Assembly (NCBI RefSeq): GCF_003611475.1
Contig: NZ_RAXT01000017.1
Location: forward strand, 1 to 64,000
Source: Acinetobacter rongchengensis
GTDB lineage: Bacteria > Pseudomonadota > Gammaproteobacteria > Pseudomonadales > Moraxellaceae
DNA: 64,000 nt
Direction: 5' to 3'
Shown here: positions 55,162-64,000 of the stretch, piece after piece
Layout of the letters: each line of letters begins with the position of its first letter
Position numbering within the stretch: the stretch's first letter is position 1
Program-made: the position numbers and the translations under genes
The notes under the pieces: model-generated
What the model was told of the DNA's origin: nothing
The model's database searches: none
What the model saw: the letters and a program-made list of their open reading frames with translations, nothing else

Positions 55162-56328
55162 TTAAATTTTTTCGACTTTCCACTCATCTGCAACAAGTAC
55201 CATTTGGTGTGTTGCGTTTGGAACAGAGCTTAAATCATCATTACCCAACAACTGTATTACACTTAAACCTTGGCTACGAGCTGTTGCAATCGCTGCCAAT
55301 AAAGCTTTGTCAGTACCCTTTGGTGCTACGACTTTTTCAATCTGTTTAAACTGACCTGCACTGAGTGCATAAAGATCACAACTAAAACCTGTTGCAGGAC
55401 GTGCACGACCAAAATGTTCACCAATACCATCGTATCGACCACCTAAAGCAAGTGGTGCAGCACGGTTTGGTGCATACACAGCATAAGTTAAACCTGTGTG
55501 GTAATGGTATGAACGCAGTTCCACAACATCGATACCGATGCGTAGTTTAGGCCAACGTGCTTGGATCTCGAGTTGAGTTGTCGTTAAAACATTAAACGCT
55601 TGTTTAAATGCTTCATCAGCTAAAATATTGACACTTAAATTGGCCTGTAATGCAGCCAAATCACTTGCATAACGACCTAAAGCATAAAAGTCTGAGCCGA
55701 ATTTCAATTCTTTTGTAAATTCTGCAAGTTCAGGTAATGCTTTGCGTTGATACAAATCAGAAAGTTGGCTCTCTGTATCTTTGCTTAAACCTGCTTGCTT
55801 GACTAAACTTCTAAATAAACCGACATGCCCTAAGTCTAAATGAGCACTTTCCACCAACCCTGCTGTTTCAAGCAAACCCAGCATCACGTCAATCATTTCA
55901 ACGTCTGCATCAATGCTGTCTGAACCAAAAAGTTCTGCACCTAACTGTAAAGGTGCACGTGTGGTATTAAAACCTTGAGGTTTGGTATGAAGGACAGTTC
56001 CTGCATAACAGTAACGCGCCACACCTTGTACTGGATGTACATGGGCATCGATACGTGCCACTTGCGGTGTCATATCGGCACGCACACCAAGCAAACGACC
56101 TGAAAGTTGGTCGATGACTTTGAAAGTGGCTAAGTCTAAATCTTGATTCGATTCGGAAAGAGAAGAAAGAGATTCGATGTATTCGATAAATGGCGTGTAC
56201 ACCAACTGATAACCTCGAGATGCGAGGAAATCTAAAGCTTCACGGCGCAATTGTTCAATAATTTGCGCTTGCTCTGGTAACACATCAGCTACACCATCAG
56301 GTAATAACCATGTCTCTGAAATGGGCAT
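55162..56328 (-). CDS. hisZ: ATP phosphoribosyltransferase regulatory subunit HisZ
   Basis: The 388-residue protein resembles a class II histidyl-tRNA synthetase catalytic domain but lacks the anticodon-binding domain. The motifs TPFIEYIESLS, RADMTPQVARIDAH, YCYAGTVLHTKP and ALGGRYDGIGEHF are present. HisZ partners the short-form HisG in histidine synthesis and confers feedback control; hisG is not in this window. It is followed by purA. Its leader (56329-56400) contains a strong intrinsic terminator 43 bases before the start, which suggests attenuation or a residue of a lost upstream gene. Confidence 0.95.
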   Translation of the reverse strand: MPISETWLLPDGVADVLPEQAQIIEQLRREALDFLASRGYQLVYTPFIEYIESLSSLSESNQDLDLATFKVIDQLSGRLLGVRADMTPQVARIDAHVHPVQGVARYCYAGTVLHTKPQGFNTTRAPLQLGAELFGSDSIDADVEMIDVMLGLLETAGLVESAHLDLGHVGLFRSLVKQAGLSKDTESQLSDLYQRKALPELAEFTKELKFGSDFYALGRYASDLAALQANLSVNILADEAFKQAFNVLTTTQLEIQARWPKLRIGIDVVELRSYHYHTGLTYAVYAPNRAAPLALGGRYDGIGEHFGRARPATGFSCDLYALSAGQFKQIEKVVAPKGTDKALLAAIATARSQGLSVIQLLGNDDLSSVPNATHQMVLVADEWKVEKI

Positions 56329-56675
56329 GTTGTAAACCTAAATCCTGTCTGCGCGGCACAAATCCGCATAAAAAAATCGGGAGCACACCCGATTTCTCTT
56401 AGTTTACCACGTTCATTTGCGCTATGCATTAATAAAATAACTTTTGCATAACGAATAATGTGATGCTTTAAACACATTTTAATCAAATCCCCAACTTCTT
56501 TTCAAAACCAAGATAAAACTGCATGTTCACATATAGTACTTACCACACTAAAGTTATTTTATTACAAAGACTTATACCAATATTTTGGTTGATATTTTCA
56601 TCTATAAATTTATAATTTTAACGTTGAAAATACATACAAATTTTGAAAAAACACAACAACACTTTGGGGAAATTT
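56329..56675. other. Leader of hisZ and 5' region of the divergent acidic protein
   Basis: The 347 bases contain the terminator hairpin at 56371-56395 and otherwise AT-rich DNA. The hflK/hflC genes that precede hisZ in some gammaproteobacteria are absent. GGGGA before 56676 is the ribosome site of the next gene. Confidence 0.45.
56371..56395 (-). terminator. Intrinsic terminator in the hisZ leader
   Basis: On the minus strand an 8-bp perfect stem (AAATCGGG / CCCGATTT) with a 6-base loop is followed by T residues, ending 43 bases before the hisZ ATG. No minus-strand gene lies upstream, so it acts inside the hisZ leader if the promoter is further up. Confidence 0.75.
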
Positions 56676-57185
56676 ATGGAAATGCACAGCAATGTTTATT
56701 ACAAACATGCAGATTCAAAAGTTATGGCTGACTTGGATCGTTTATTTAAAGAGCATCAAGGCGATAAAGATAAGTTCATTGCAGCTGCAACAATACTAAA
56801 TCCTGAGCATGGTCAAGAACTTGCATCAGACCTTTTAGATAGTGTGGATAATATCGAATTCGATCTTGGTCCTGAAACCATTCAGTCTGTCGAAGGTTAT
56901 TCTATTGCTCATTTTGTTCACGGTTCATCTGGCGATGAGTTTATTGAGGCTATTTTACTGTTCTTAAAAGCTTTAGTTGCAGATATTGATACTCGAGCAT
57001 GGGGTTGCGGTGATGATGACCCATGGGAGTTTTGGCTCAAATTTGAAGGTGATGAACTGGTCCGTGAAGATGATGAGCCGTTTAATGATCCTGAAGAAGA
57101 TGAAGAAATCAAAGCCTCGATTTATACATGGTGGCACGATGGCCTACCTGAAAGTATCAAAGAAGGTTTTCTAAACGAAGAATAA
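56676..57185 (+). CDS. Acidic hypothetical protein
   Basis: This is a 169-residue soluble, strongly acidic protein. Start ATG 56676 is chosen because GGGGA lies five bases upstream; a TTG at 56643 would extend it and ATG 56682 would shorten it. No family is recognised. The segment DTRAWGCGDDDPWEFWLKFE (about 106-125) is rich in Trp and Asp and is followed by an Asp/Glu stretch, possibly a metal- or protein-binding surface. The C-terminal YTWWHDGLPESIKEGF is also aromatic-acidic. The acidity recalls immunity or inhibitor proteins, but there is no partner gene next to it. Confidence 0.6.
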   Translation: MEMHSNVYYKHADSKVMADLDRLFKEHQGDKDKFIAAATILNPEHGQELASDLLDSVDNIEFDLGPETIQSVEGYSIAHFVHGSSGDEFIEAILLFLKALVADIDTRAWGCGDDDPWEFWLKFEGDELVREDDEPFNDPEEDEEIKASIYTWWHDGLPESIKEGFLNEE

Positions 57186-57198
57186 GTACAAAAAAAGC

Positions 57199-57231
57199 AA
57201 AAGTACACAATCTCATACTTGTGTACTTTTT
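57199..57231 (+). terminator. Terminator of the acidic protein gene
   Basis: A 12-bp perfect stem (AAAAGTACACAA / TTGTGTACTTTT) with an 8-base loop and T tract, 14 bases after the stop. Confidence 0.9.
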
Positions 57232-57486
57232 ATGAATCACACACCTAAATTCAACTTAGATCACAATATCTATTGGCTATTTACAGCCTTTCTTGAACAA
57301 TTCAATAAAATTAAACATGTGCTGTAATAGATTTTGAAAGATATAGACCAATATTCATATTCTATTGCAACAGGCGCATGAGATACTTCTAGAATTGAAA
57401 CAAGCTATGTCTTTAAACGATTTATAAGAATAGATCTTTAGCTTACTAAAGATTAAAAAACAAATTTATTTAGCTACTTACAAAAA

Positions 57487-57786
57487 TCATTTGCTCGACA
57501 AGTTCTGTTGTAACAAACGAATAAGTTCAGCATTTTGTAATTCAACTTGAGCCATACGAGCTGTGGTTTTATCAATCACCTCTTGCTGAACATGCATTTT
57601 CTTTGCCAAATCTTGCATAATTTGCAAAGTCTGTTTGAGATGCTGTTCTTGTGCATTGATGTGTTGTTCTTGATCTTGTTGAATCGATAAAAGTGTTTGA
57701 TTCTCTTTAGAAAGCTTACCTGTTTGCCAAATAATGAATATCACAGCCAAATAAAGAAACACGATTCCTGTAATTATAAATATCAT
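57487..57786 (-). CDS. Small membrane-anchored coiled-coil protein
   Basis: Start 57786 is chosen because GGGGA lies 7 bases upstream; an earlier ATG at 57843 lacks a site. The 99-residue protein has one N-terminal membrane helix (IFIITGIVFLYLAVIFIIW, about 2-20) followed by a long Gln/Glu/Leu-rich coiled coil (about 30-96). The architecture suggests a cytoplasmic or periplasmic rod held at the membrane, as in some division- or envelope-associated proteins, but no homology is recognised. It precedes an Epd/GAPDH-type gene on the same strand in map order; that gene lies upstream in transcription, 127 bases away. Confidence 0.6.
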   Translation of the reverse strand: MIFIITGIVFLYLAVIFIIWQTGKLSKENQTLLSIQQDQEQHINAQEQHLKQTLQIMQDLAKKMHVQQEVIDKTTARMAQVELQNAELIRLLQQNLSSK

Positions 57787-57913
57787 TGCATTCCCCAAAA
57801 AAATCAAACTTGATATGACAAAACAAAAATTACTGATCAACAAATAATTTTGGACTCGTCTAAAATCAACGAATTTAAATTAAAGCTCAGATAACAGATT
57901 TAATCACAAACTG

Positions 57914-58939
57914 TTATGCAGTAAACAACTCACATAAATCAAGCAAACGGTTTGCATAGCCCCATTCATTATCATACCAAGCAAATACCTTGGCTTGATT
58001 TCTAACCACCATTGTCTGTGTTAAATCAACAATTAAAGAATAAGGTGAATGATTAAAATCACTAGAAACCAAAGCTTCATCGGTCACGGACATAATTTCA
58101 GCATAATCATACTTAGCTGCTTGAATTAAAGTTTGATTGATTAAATGACTGGTAATGGGTGACTTTGAAATAAAAGTTAAATCAATCGCAGCAACATTGA
58201 TCGTCGGAACACGGATAGAGTAACCATCGATACGGTTTTCCATCTTTGGCATCACTTGTTTCAATGCCCCTAAAGCCGAAGATGTGGTTGGAATAATATT
58301 TTGACCTGAAGCACGAGCACGACGCAAATCACGATGTGCATGATCTAACACGGATTGATCTGCTGTTACGGCATGAATTTCTGTCATTAAAGCCGTATCA
58401 ATCCCAAAAGCATCATCAATTATTTTAACCAATGGAACAAGTGCTTGTGTCGTACATGACACACTGGAAATAATTTGATCGGTTTGTTTCAGCTCATGGT
58501 GATTTACACCATAAACAATGGCCGCATCGACTGTATCAAAAGGTGCAGCACCGATAATGACTCGCTTGGCACCAGCTATAAGGTGTTGAGTTGCGGCCTC
58601 ACGTGAACGAAACAGTCCCGTACACTCCAAAACCACATCAATATTTAAATCTGCCCATGGCAAGTGCGCAGGATCTGCTTGTCTTAAAATTTGAACTTTA
58701 AGTTTAATTTGACGAGCGTCGATAGACATGTAAATCTGTTCATTTTCCTGAACAATTTCTACCGCTCCATCAAAGCGACCATGTGTCGTATCATATTTAA
58801 ATAAATGGACTAAGGTTTCAACATCTGCAATATCATTGATCGCAACGATTTCAAAATGGAAGTTTTTCGGATTTTCAAACCAAGCTCGTAAAACATTTCG
58901 CCCGATTCTACCGAATCCGTTAATCGCCACACGTTGCAT
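57914..58939 (-). CDS. Glyceraldehyde-3-phosphate/erythrose-4-phosphate dehydrogenase (Epd-like)
   Basis: The 341-residue NAD-dependent phosphorylating-type dehydrogenase has an N-terminal Rossmann motif (INGFGRIGRNVLRAW) and the catalytic cysteine in SVSCTTQ (Gln where Asn is usual in SCTTN). The DHAHRDLRRARASGQNIIPT segment follows, then RVPTINVAAIDLTF, which is closer to erythrose-4-phosphate dehydrogenase (RVPTINVSAMDL) than to glycolytic GAPDH. In relatives Epd feeds pyridoxal phosphate synthesis. The substrate choice remains open. Pgk and fba are not adjacent in this window. Confidence 0.88.
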   Translation of the reverse strand: MQRVAINGFGRIGRNVLRAWFENPKNFHFEIVAINDIADVETLVHLFKYDTTHGRFDGAVEIVQENEQIYMSIDARQIKLKVQILRQADPAHLPWADLNIDVVLECTGLFRSREAATQHLIAGAKRVIIGAAPFDTVDAAIVYGVNHHELKQTDQIISSVSCTTQALVPLVKIIDDAFGIDTALMTEIHAVTADQSVLDHAHRDLRRARASGQNIIPTTSSALGALKQVMPKMENRIDGYSIRVPTINVAAIDLTFISKSPITSHLINQTLIQAAKYDYAEIMSVTDEALVSSDFNHSPYSLIVDLTQTMVVRNQAKVFAWYDNEWGYANRLLDLCELFTA

Positions 58940-59386
58940 TATTTATCCTTAAAGTTGAAACAATAGATTTCAGATTGATATGTTATCGGATTTCTAAGCT
59001 GTACGGCGAATATTTATCAAAAAAATAACAGCAAATATTTGTTTTTAAATATGGCTAAAATTATACGAGATTCGATCATAAATACTGCGCGTTCGAGCTT
59101 TAAACAAGGGTGGTCGTCCTTTAAATACGCATTTCGTTTAATGTTTGAAATTAGATTGTAATGACAAAACGGCTATGATTTGAAAATATCGAGTCTAAGC
59201 CTAAGTTTCGATGAAAGTTAAATTACATAGAAAACCAATAATTCACCTTAAAATCATTGGTGGAGTTGCTATTTTCCGTTATACTTTGGCGTTTTAAAAA
59301 ATTAAGCCTGTGTGAACACTGAGCAGAAAAAATCAGACTCAGCAACACACTTTTAGCCAATATGAAAATGAAGGAGTGACTTGGTT
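58940..59386. promoter_or_regulatory. Leader and promoter region of alaS
   Basis: TTGGTG (59257-59262) and TATACT (59280-59285) with 17-base spacing form a good sigma-70 promoter about 95 bases before the alaS start. The rest of these 447 bases shows no gene. Confidence 0.6.
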
Positions 59387-62077
59387 GTGAGTACTCGTAT
59401 TATGACAACTGCTGAAATACGTGAAGCTTTTTTGCGTTACTTTGAATCGCAAGGACATACACGTGTCGCGTCGAGTTCACTTGTACCCGCCAACGATCCT
59501 ACCCTGCTTTTTACCAATGCAGGGATGAACCAATTTAAAGATTGTTTCCTTGGCTTAGAAAAACGTGATTATGTTCGTGCAACGACTTCACAAAAAGTTG
59601 TTCGTGCAGGCGGTAAACACAACGACTTAGATAATGTAGGTTATACCGCACGTCACCATACATTCTTCGAAATGTTAGGTAACTTCTCTTTCGGTGATTA
59701 CTTCAAACGTGATGCCATTAAATTTGCTTGGGAATTCCTTACAGGTGAGGAATGGTTAGCACTTCCTAAAGATAAATTATACGCCACTGTTTATCATACA
59801 GATGATGAAGCCTTTGACATTTGGAACAAAGACGTTGGTTTAGATGCAAGTCGTATTATCCGTATTGGTGATAGCGGCGCAAAATACGAATCGGATAACT
59901 TCTGGACAATGGGTGATACAGGTCCTTGTGGCCCTTGCTCAGAAATCTTCTTTGACCATGGCGACCACATTTGGGGTGGTTTACCAGGCTCAGCTGAGGA
60001 AGATGGCGACCGTTTTATTGAAATTTGGAATAACGTTTTCATGCAGTTCAACCGTACTGCTGATGGCGTGCTTCATGCCTTGCCTGCGCCTTCTGTCGAT
60101 ACAGGTATGGGCTTAGAACGTATTTCTGCTGTAATGCAACATGTAAATTCGAATTACGACATTGACCTGTTCCAACACTTACTCAAATCTGCTGCTGAAA
60201 TTATCGGTGTAGATATGAGTCAAGCAGAAGCAGATGCCCAAGCAAACAATTCAGCGATTGAATACCCTGCTTCACTAAAAGTGGTTGCTGACCATGCTCG
60301 TTCGTGCTGCTTCTTGATTGCAGATGGTGTGAATCCTTCAAATGAAGGCCGTGGTTATGTACTGCGTCGTATCATCCGTCGTGCTGTTCGTCATGGCAAT
60401 AAAATGGGCGCAACTGGCACATTCTTCTACAAAATGTTGCAACCCTTAATCGATGTTATGGGTCAAGCTTATCCTGAATTGATCGAACGTCGTCAAGTTA
60501 TTGAAAATGCTTTAATTCGTGAAGAAGAATTGTTTGCAAAAACACTTGAACAAGGTTTGAAATTACTTGAAGGTGAATTAGCAAACCTAAAAGGTAAAAT
60601 CATTCCAGGTGAAACTGTATTCAAACTTTATGATACTTACGGTTTCCCTACCGATTTAACTGCAGATATTGCACGTGAACGTGGTTTGGAAATTGATGAA
60701 GCTGGTTTTGAAGTTGAGATGGCAGCGCAACGTCAACGTGCGCGTGATGCAGGTAAATTCGCAATTGACTATAACAACATTGTTAAAGTTGATGGCGAAA
60801 CTCAATTTGATGGCTATTCAGCGACACAAGGTCAAGGTCAAATCATTGCCATTTACAAAGATGGTGTACAAGTTGACGAAATCCTTGAAGGCGATGAAGC
60901 GCTGATTGTCTTAAACCAAACCCCTTTCTATGCTGAAAGTGGTGGCCAAATCGGTGATACAGGTATTTTCAAAAACGATACTGGTATTTTTGAAGTTCAA
61001 GATACTAAAAAATCTGGTGGTGCTTTTGTACACCAAGGTATCGTCACGATGGGTAGCTTGAAAGCAACTCAAAATGTTGAAGCAATTGTTAAAGCTGATC
61101 TACGTGAAGCGACTGCACGTAATCACTCTGCTACTCACCTGTTACATGCCGCTTTACGTCAAGTTTTGGGTGAGCATGTTCAACAAAAAGGTTCATTGGT
61201 TGCTTCTGACATTTTACGTTTTGACTTTGCCAATGACCAGCCTGTAACTTTCGAGCAATTGCAACGTATTGAACGTATTGTCAATAATGAAGTGATTGCC
61301 AATACAGCTGTTTCTACCGAACTCTTAGACATCGAAGCTGCTAAAGCAAAAGGTGCAATGATGTTGTTTGGTGAAAAATATGGTGACGAAGTTCGCGTGT
61401 TGTCTATGGGTTCACTCAAAGATGAGAAAAACTTCTCAATTGAACTTTGTGGTGGTATCCATGTGAAACGCACGGGTGACATTGGTTTATTCAAAATTAC
61501 TTCTGAAAGTGGTGTTGCTGCAGGTGTACGCCGTATTGAGGCTGTAACTGGTACCAAAGCACTTGAAACTGTTCAAAAAGTTGATGCGGATATTCTTTAT
61601 ATCAATGATGTATTGAAAGCTCAAAAAGATCAAACTGTTGAAAAAGTTGAAGCAGCTGTTGCAACGTCTCATCAATTGCAAAAACAAATTGAGCAATTAA
61701 ATCAAAAGTTGGCGAACTTCCAAGCGAAAGACTTATTAGATCAAGTGCAAGATATTGCTGGTCGCCAAACACTTATTGCCACTGTTCAAGGACAAGATGC
61801 GAAATCTGTTCGTCATCTTCATGACAGTGTCAAATCCAAATTAGAAAATGCAGTCATCGTACTTGCAGGTGTAGATGGTGACAAAGTCAGCTTAATCGCA
61901 TCTGTAGCAAAAGATTTTACTGCAAGTCTAAAAGCAGGTGACATCATCAAACACTTAGCGACCGAGCTTGGTGGTAAAGGTGGTGGTAAACCTGACTTAG
62001 CACAAGGTGGCGCGCCACTAAACGAGAAGTTTGATCAAGTGATGGCAGATTTAACTGCTTGGCTTGCTCAAAAATAA
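59387..62077 (+). CDS. alaS: Alanyl-tRNA synthetase
   Basis: AlaS charges tRNA-Ala with alanine and hydrolyses mischarged Ser- and Gly-tRNA-Ala. The protein is about 896 residues. The class II catalytic core ([18 protein letters not shown] and the [15 protein letters not shown] region) comes first, then the tRNA-binding domain, the editing domain with [11 protein letters not shown] and [13 protein letters not shown] (the zinc His/Cys set), a coiled coil and the C-Ala domain ending [20 protein letters not shown] lies 10 bases before GTG 59387. TTG 59381 and ATG 59402 are alternatives, the latter beginning right at the conserved [10 protein letters not shown]. The start is therefore ambiguous within 21 bases. 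Confidence 0.95.
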   Translation: MSTRIMTTAEIREAFLRYFESQGHTRVASSSLVPANDPTLLFTNAGMNQFKDCFLGLEKRDYVRATTSQKVVRAGGKHNDLDNVGYTARHHTFFEMLGNFSFGDYFKRDAIKFAWEFLTGEEWLALPKDKLYATVYHTDDEAFDIWNKDVGLDASRIIRIGDSGAKYESDNFWTMGDTGPCGPCSEIFFDHGDHIWGGLPGSAEEDGDRFIEIWNNVFMQFNRTADGVLHALPAPSVDTGMGLERISAVMQHVNSNYDIDLFQHLLKSAAEIIGVDMSQAEADAQANNSAIEYPASLKVVADHARSCCFLIADGVNPSNEGRGYVLRRIIRRAVRHGNKMGATGTFFYKMLQPLIDVMGQAYPELIERRQVIENALIREEELFAKTLEQGLKLLEGELANLKGKIIPGETVFKLYDTYGFPTDLTADIARERGLEIDEAGFEVEMAAQRQRARDAGKFAIDYNNIVKVDGETQFDGYSATQGQGQIIAIYKDGVQVDEILEGDEALIVLNQTPFYAESGGQIGDTGIFKNDTGIFEVQDTKKSGGAFVHQGIVTMGSLKATQNVEAIVKADLREATARNHSATHLLHAALRQVLGEHVQQKGSLVASDILRFDFANDQPVTFEQLQRIERIVNNEVIANTAVSTELLDIEAAKAKGAMMLFGEKYGDEVRVLSMGSLKDEKNFSIELCGGIHVKRTGDIGLFKITSESGVAAGVRRIEAVTGTKALETVQKVDADILYINDVLKAQKDQTVEKVEAAVATSHQLQKQIEQLNQKLANFQAKDLLDQVQDIAGRQTLIATVQGQDAKSVRHLHDSVKSKLENAVIVLAGVDGDKVSLIASVAKDFTASLKAGDIIKHLATELGGKGGGKPDLAQGGAPLNEKFDQVMADLTAWLAQK

Positions 62078-62140
62078 TACTTCACCTTTTGTGTAACTGA
62101 CCCTAATGCCAATTAGGGTCATGGCTTATATGGAACAACT

Positions 62141-63421
62141 ATGGCATTAATCGTTCAAAAATATGGCGGTACCTCTATGGGTACTCCCGAGCGCATTTTA
62201 AATGTTGCTCGTCGTGTAAAGCGTTGGCATGACCACGGCCACAAGGTTGTAGTGGTTGTATCAGCAATGAGTGGTGAAACCAACCGCTTATTGGCTTTAG
62301 CGAAAGCCATTACCGAAACTCCTGATCCTCGTGAATTAGACCAAATGGTGTCTACTGGTGAACAGGTAACGATTTCAATGTTAGCAATGGCGCTTAACTC
62401 GATTGGTGTTGAAGCAAAATCTCTAACAGGTCGCCAAGTGGGTATCAAAACTGATAGCTCATTTACCAAAGCACGTATTGAATCTATAGATACTGACGTT
62501 ATGACAGGTCATTTAGATGCAGGTCGTGTAATTGTTGTTGCAGGCTTCCAAGGCTTTGATGCTGATGGCAATACCACAACTTTAGGTCGTGGTGGTTCAG
62601 ATACTTCAGGTGTTGCACTTGCAGCTGCTCTTAAAGCGGATGAATGTCAGATTTATACAGATGTTGATGGCGTATATACGACTGATCCTCGTGTTGCACC
62701 TAAAGCGAAAAAAGTTGACCGCATTTCATTTGAAGAAATGCTTGAAATGGCATCTCTTGGTTCAAAAGTTTTGCAAATTCGTTCTGTGGAATTTGCAGGA
62801 AAATACCAAGTGCCTTTACGCGTATTATCAAGTTTTGATAATGACAATGATGGCGCATTCGACGAACATTTCAAAAAAAATGTCGGGACACTAATCACTA
62901 CAGAAGCGGAAGACAATATGGAACAGCCAATTATCTCAGGTATCGCATTTAACCGTGACGAAGCTAAATTAACAATTTTAGGTGTACCTGATGAGCCAGG
63001 TATTGCGTCTAAAATCTTATCTCCTATCGGTGCAGCAAACATCGAAGTCGATATGATTATCCAAAACGTTGAAGAAGATGGTACGACTGACTTCACGTTT
63101 ACTGTAAACCGTGGTGAACTTAAAAAAGCCAAAACAATTTTAGAAGAAACTGCCCGTGCAATTGGCGCACGTGAAGTTGCAACTCGTGATGATATCGTTA
63201 AAGTATCGATTGTCGGTGTTGGTATGCGCTCACATGCTGGTGTTGCAAGTAAAATGTTTACAGCACTTGCAGATGAAGGCATTAATATTTTAATGATTTC
63301 AACCTCTGAAATTAAAATTTCAGTGATTATTGAAGAAAATTATTTAGAACTTGCTGTGCGTTCTCTGCACACTGCATTCGGTTTAGACCGTGAACATGGC
63401 GAATCAAGTGCACATGCTTAA
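62141..63421 (+). CDS. lysC: Aspartate kinase
   Basis: LysC phosphorylates aspartate, the first step to lysine, methionine, threonine and diaminopimelate. The 426-residue class II enzyme has the catalytic KYGGTSMG motif (residues 7-14), GRGGSDTSGVALAAAL, and two C-terminal ACT domains (VPDEPGIASKI and the HAGVASKMFTALADEGINIL region) for lysine/threonine feedback. It lies 63 bases downstream of alaS on the same strand, which is the alaS-lysC-csrA order of Pseudomonas and Acinetobacter. No hairpin separates it from alaS. Confidence 0.96.
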   Translation: MALIVQKYGGTSMGTPERILNVARRVKRWHDHGHKVVVVVSAMSGETNRLLALAKAITETPDPRELDQMVSTGEQVTISMLAMALNSIGVEAKSLTGRQVGIKTDSSFTKARIESIDTDVMTGHLDAGRVIVVAGFQGFDADGNTTTLGRGGSDTSGVALAAALKADECQIYTDVDGVYTTDPRVAPKAKKVDRISFEEMLEMASLGSKVLQIRSVEFAGKYQVPLRVLSSFDNDNDGAFDEHFKKNVGTLITTEAEDNMEQPIISGIAFNRDEAKLTILGVPDEPGIASKILSPIGAANIEVDMIIQNVEEDGTTDFTFTVNRGELKKAKTILEETARAIGAREVATRDDIVKVSIVGVGMRSHAGVASKMFTALADEGINILMISTSEIKISVIIEENYLELAVRSLHTAFGLDREHGESSAHA

Positions 63422-63472
63422 TATTTAGTCTAAAAAATTAAGTATTTCGCTATTCCAAGTGATAAAAAACAT

Positions 63473-63502
63473 GAGCCACTATAGTTTTTACTATAGTGGC
63501 TC
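63473..63502 (+). terminator. Hairpin between lysC and csrA
   Basis: A perfect 12-bp stem (GAGCCACTATAG / CTATAGTGGCTC) with a TTTTTA loop, 51 bases after the lysC stop. The T tract is poor, so termination may be partial. Confidence 0.75.
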
Positions 63503-63659
63503 TGTTATATTAGATTATGAGGTTTAAGAATAATTTTCAACAGAACGTGCAAAGTGAAAAATTTGTCACATTTTTCTGTTAAAATTGTCTCTGCTATCGA
63601 GGTTGTTTTTCGTATTTTGAAATTCATCGCAGGTTTAGCGTTTAAGCAAGGAGATAAAC

Positions 63660-63914
63660 ATGCTGATTCTGACCCGTCGTGTCGGAGAAACATTAATGAT
63701 TGGGGATCAAGTCAGTGTAACTGTGCTTGGTGTTAAGGGCAATCAAGTGCGTATTGGTGTGAATGCACCAAAAGAAGTATCTGTTCATCGTGAAGAAATC
63801 TATCAACGAATTCAACATGAACGTGCTATGCATGAACATCTTCAACACATCGATCAAGATTATCAGCCTTCTTTTGAAGATGATAATACAGTGCAAAATA
63901 ACTATAATCGTTAA
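63660..63914 (+). CDS. csrA: Carbon storage regulator CsrA
   Basis: CsrA is a small dimeric RNA-binding protein that binds GGA motifs in mRNA leaders and controls translation and stability. The 84-residue protein begins [15 protein letters not shown] and has the conserved [20 protein letters not shown] segment. It is longer than the 61-residue E. coli protein; the extra C-terminal part (about 62-84) is acidic and is typical for Acinetobacter. AAGGAGATAAAC gives an excellent Shine-Dalgarno. It has its own terminator at 63936. Confidence 0.97.
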   Translation: MLILTRRVGETLMIGDQVSVTVLGVKGNQVRIGVNAPKEVSVHREEIYQRIQHERAMHEHLQHIDQDYQPSFEDDNTVQNNYNR

Positions 63915-63935
63915 GGTTATAGTCTTTTTGCAAAA

Positions 63936-63960
63936 TAAAGCGGCTCTTGAGGCCGCTTTA
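63936..63960 (+). terminator. Terminator of the csrA gene
   Basis: A 9-bp perfect stem (TAAAGCGGC / GCCGCTTTA) with a seven-base loop, 22 bases after the stop; T-rich sequence follows. Confidence 0.85.
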
Positions 63961-64000
63961 AATTTATATGAATTTCAATAAATGATTATTGCTCTAAACC

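Noticed and set aside
56289-56486. 65-residue minus-strand frame upstream of hisZ
   Set aside because: It overlaps the hisZ start and the leader terminator, and no ribosome site or conserved feature is visible.

Overview
The window is a 64 kb piece of a low-GC gammaproteobacterial chromosome, almost certainly Acinetobacter (Moraxellaceae). The evidence is the AT-rich DNA, the alaS-lysC-csrA and prfA-prmC gene orders, hisZ-purA, a Vfr/CRP protein with an acidic tail, a CsrA longer than the enteric form, and many fatty-acid and alcohol oxidation genes. I see no complete insertion sequence, prophage, CRISPR array or rRNA gene. There is one tRNA (anticodon CAT).

Left part (1-12 kb): envelope and housekeeping genes. 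A lysophospholipase-like hydrolase, a DUF218 membrane protein, murB and a low-molecular-weight phosphatase lie on the minus strand. An iron-type alcohol dehydrogenase, an OmpW-family porin and a hotdog thioesterase follow on the plus strand, then dnaX, an MFS permease and a class-C-like serine hydrolase. From 12 to 36 kb the genes are mostly lipid, alcohol and acyl-CoA metabolism: a MaoC hydratase with a long FabG-type reductase, divergent from a thiolase with a low-complexity N-terminal extension; an iron-type alcohol dehydrogenase, a GAF-domain regulator and a divergent aldehyde dehydrogenase that look like one alcohol-to-acid oxidation unit; a TetR regulator divergent from an SDR gene; a gamma-glutamyltransferase lipoprotein; and a block of acyl-CoA ligase, acyl-CoA dehydrogenase and HSD10-type dehydrogenase next to an AraC-type regulator.

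The accessory region is 39.3-45.9 kb. Two paralogous secreted glycine-zipper proteins (plus strand) flank a minus-strand island that reads as an orphan type VI secretion cargo module. In transcription order it holds a PAAR spike gene broken by one in-frame TAA, a small transthyretin-like protein, a VRR-NUC (PD-(D/E)xK) nuclease with a hydrophobic Gly/Ala tail, two tandem DUF3396/TsiV-like immunity proteins, and a membrane-anchored protein of unknown family that is also split by one in-frame TAA. No VgrG is present.

Right part (46-64 kb): an LLM-type flavin oxidoreductase behind a set of TATATCG inverted repeats, a YiaA-like membrane protein, a partial FMO-like protein, OsmC, Vfr/CRP, an aldo/keto reductase, an M48 metalloprotease lipoprotein, purA and hisZ (with an intrinsic terminator in the hisZ leader), two small unknown proteins, an Epd/GAPDH-type dehydrogenase, and alaS-lysC-csrA. 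Most transcription units end in clear hairpin-plus-T-tract terminators, which are listed.
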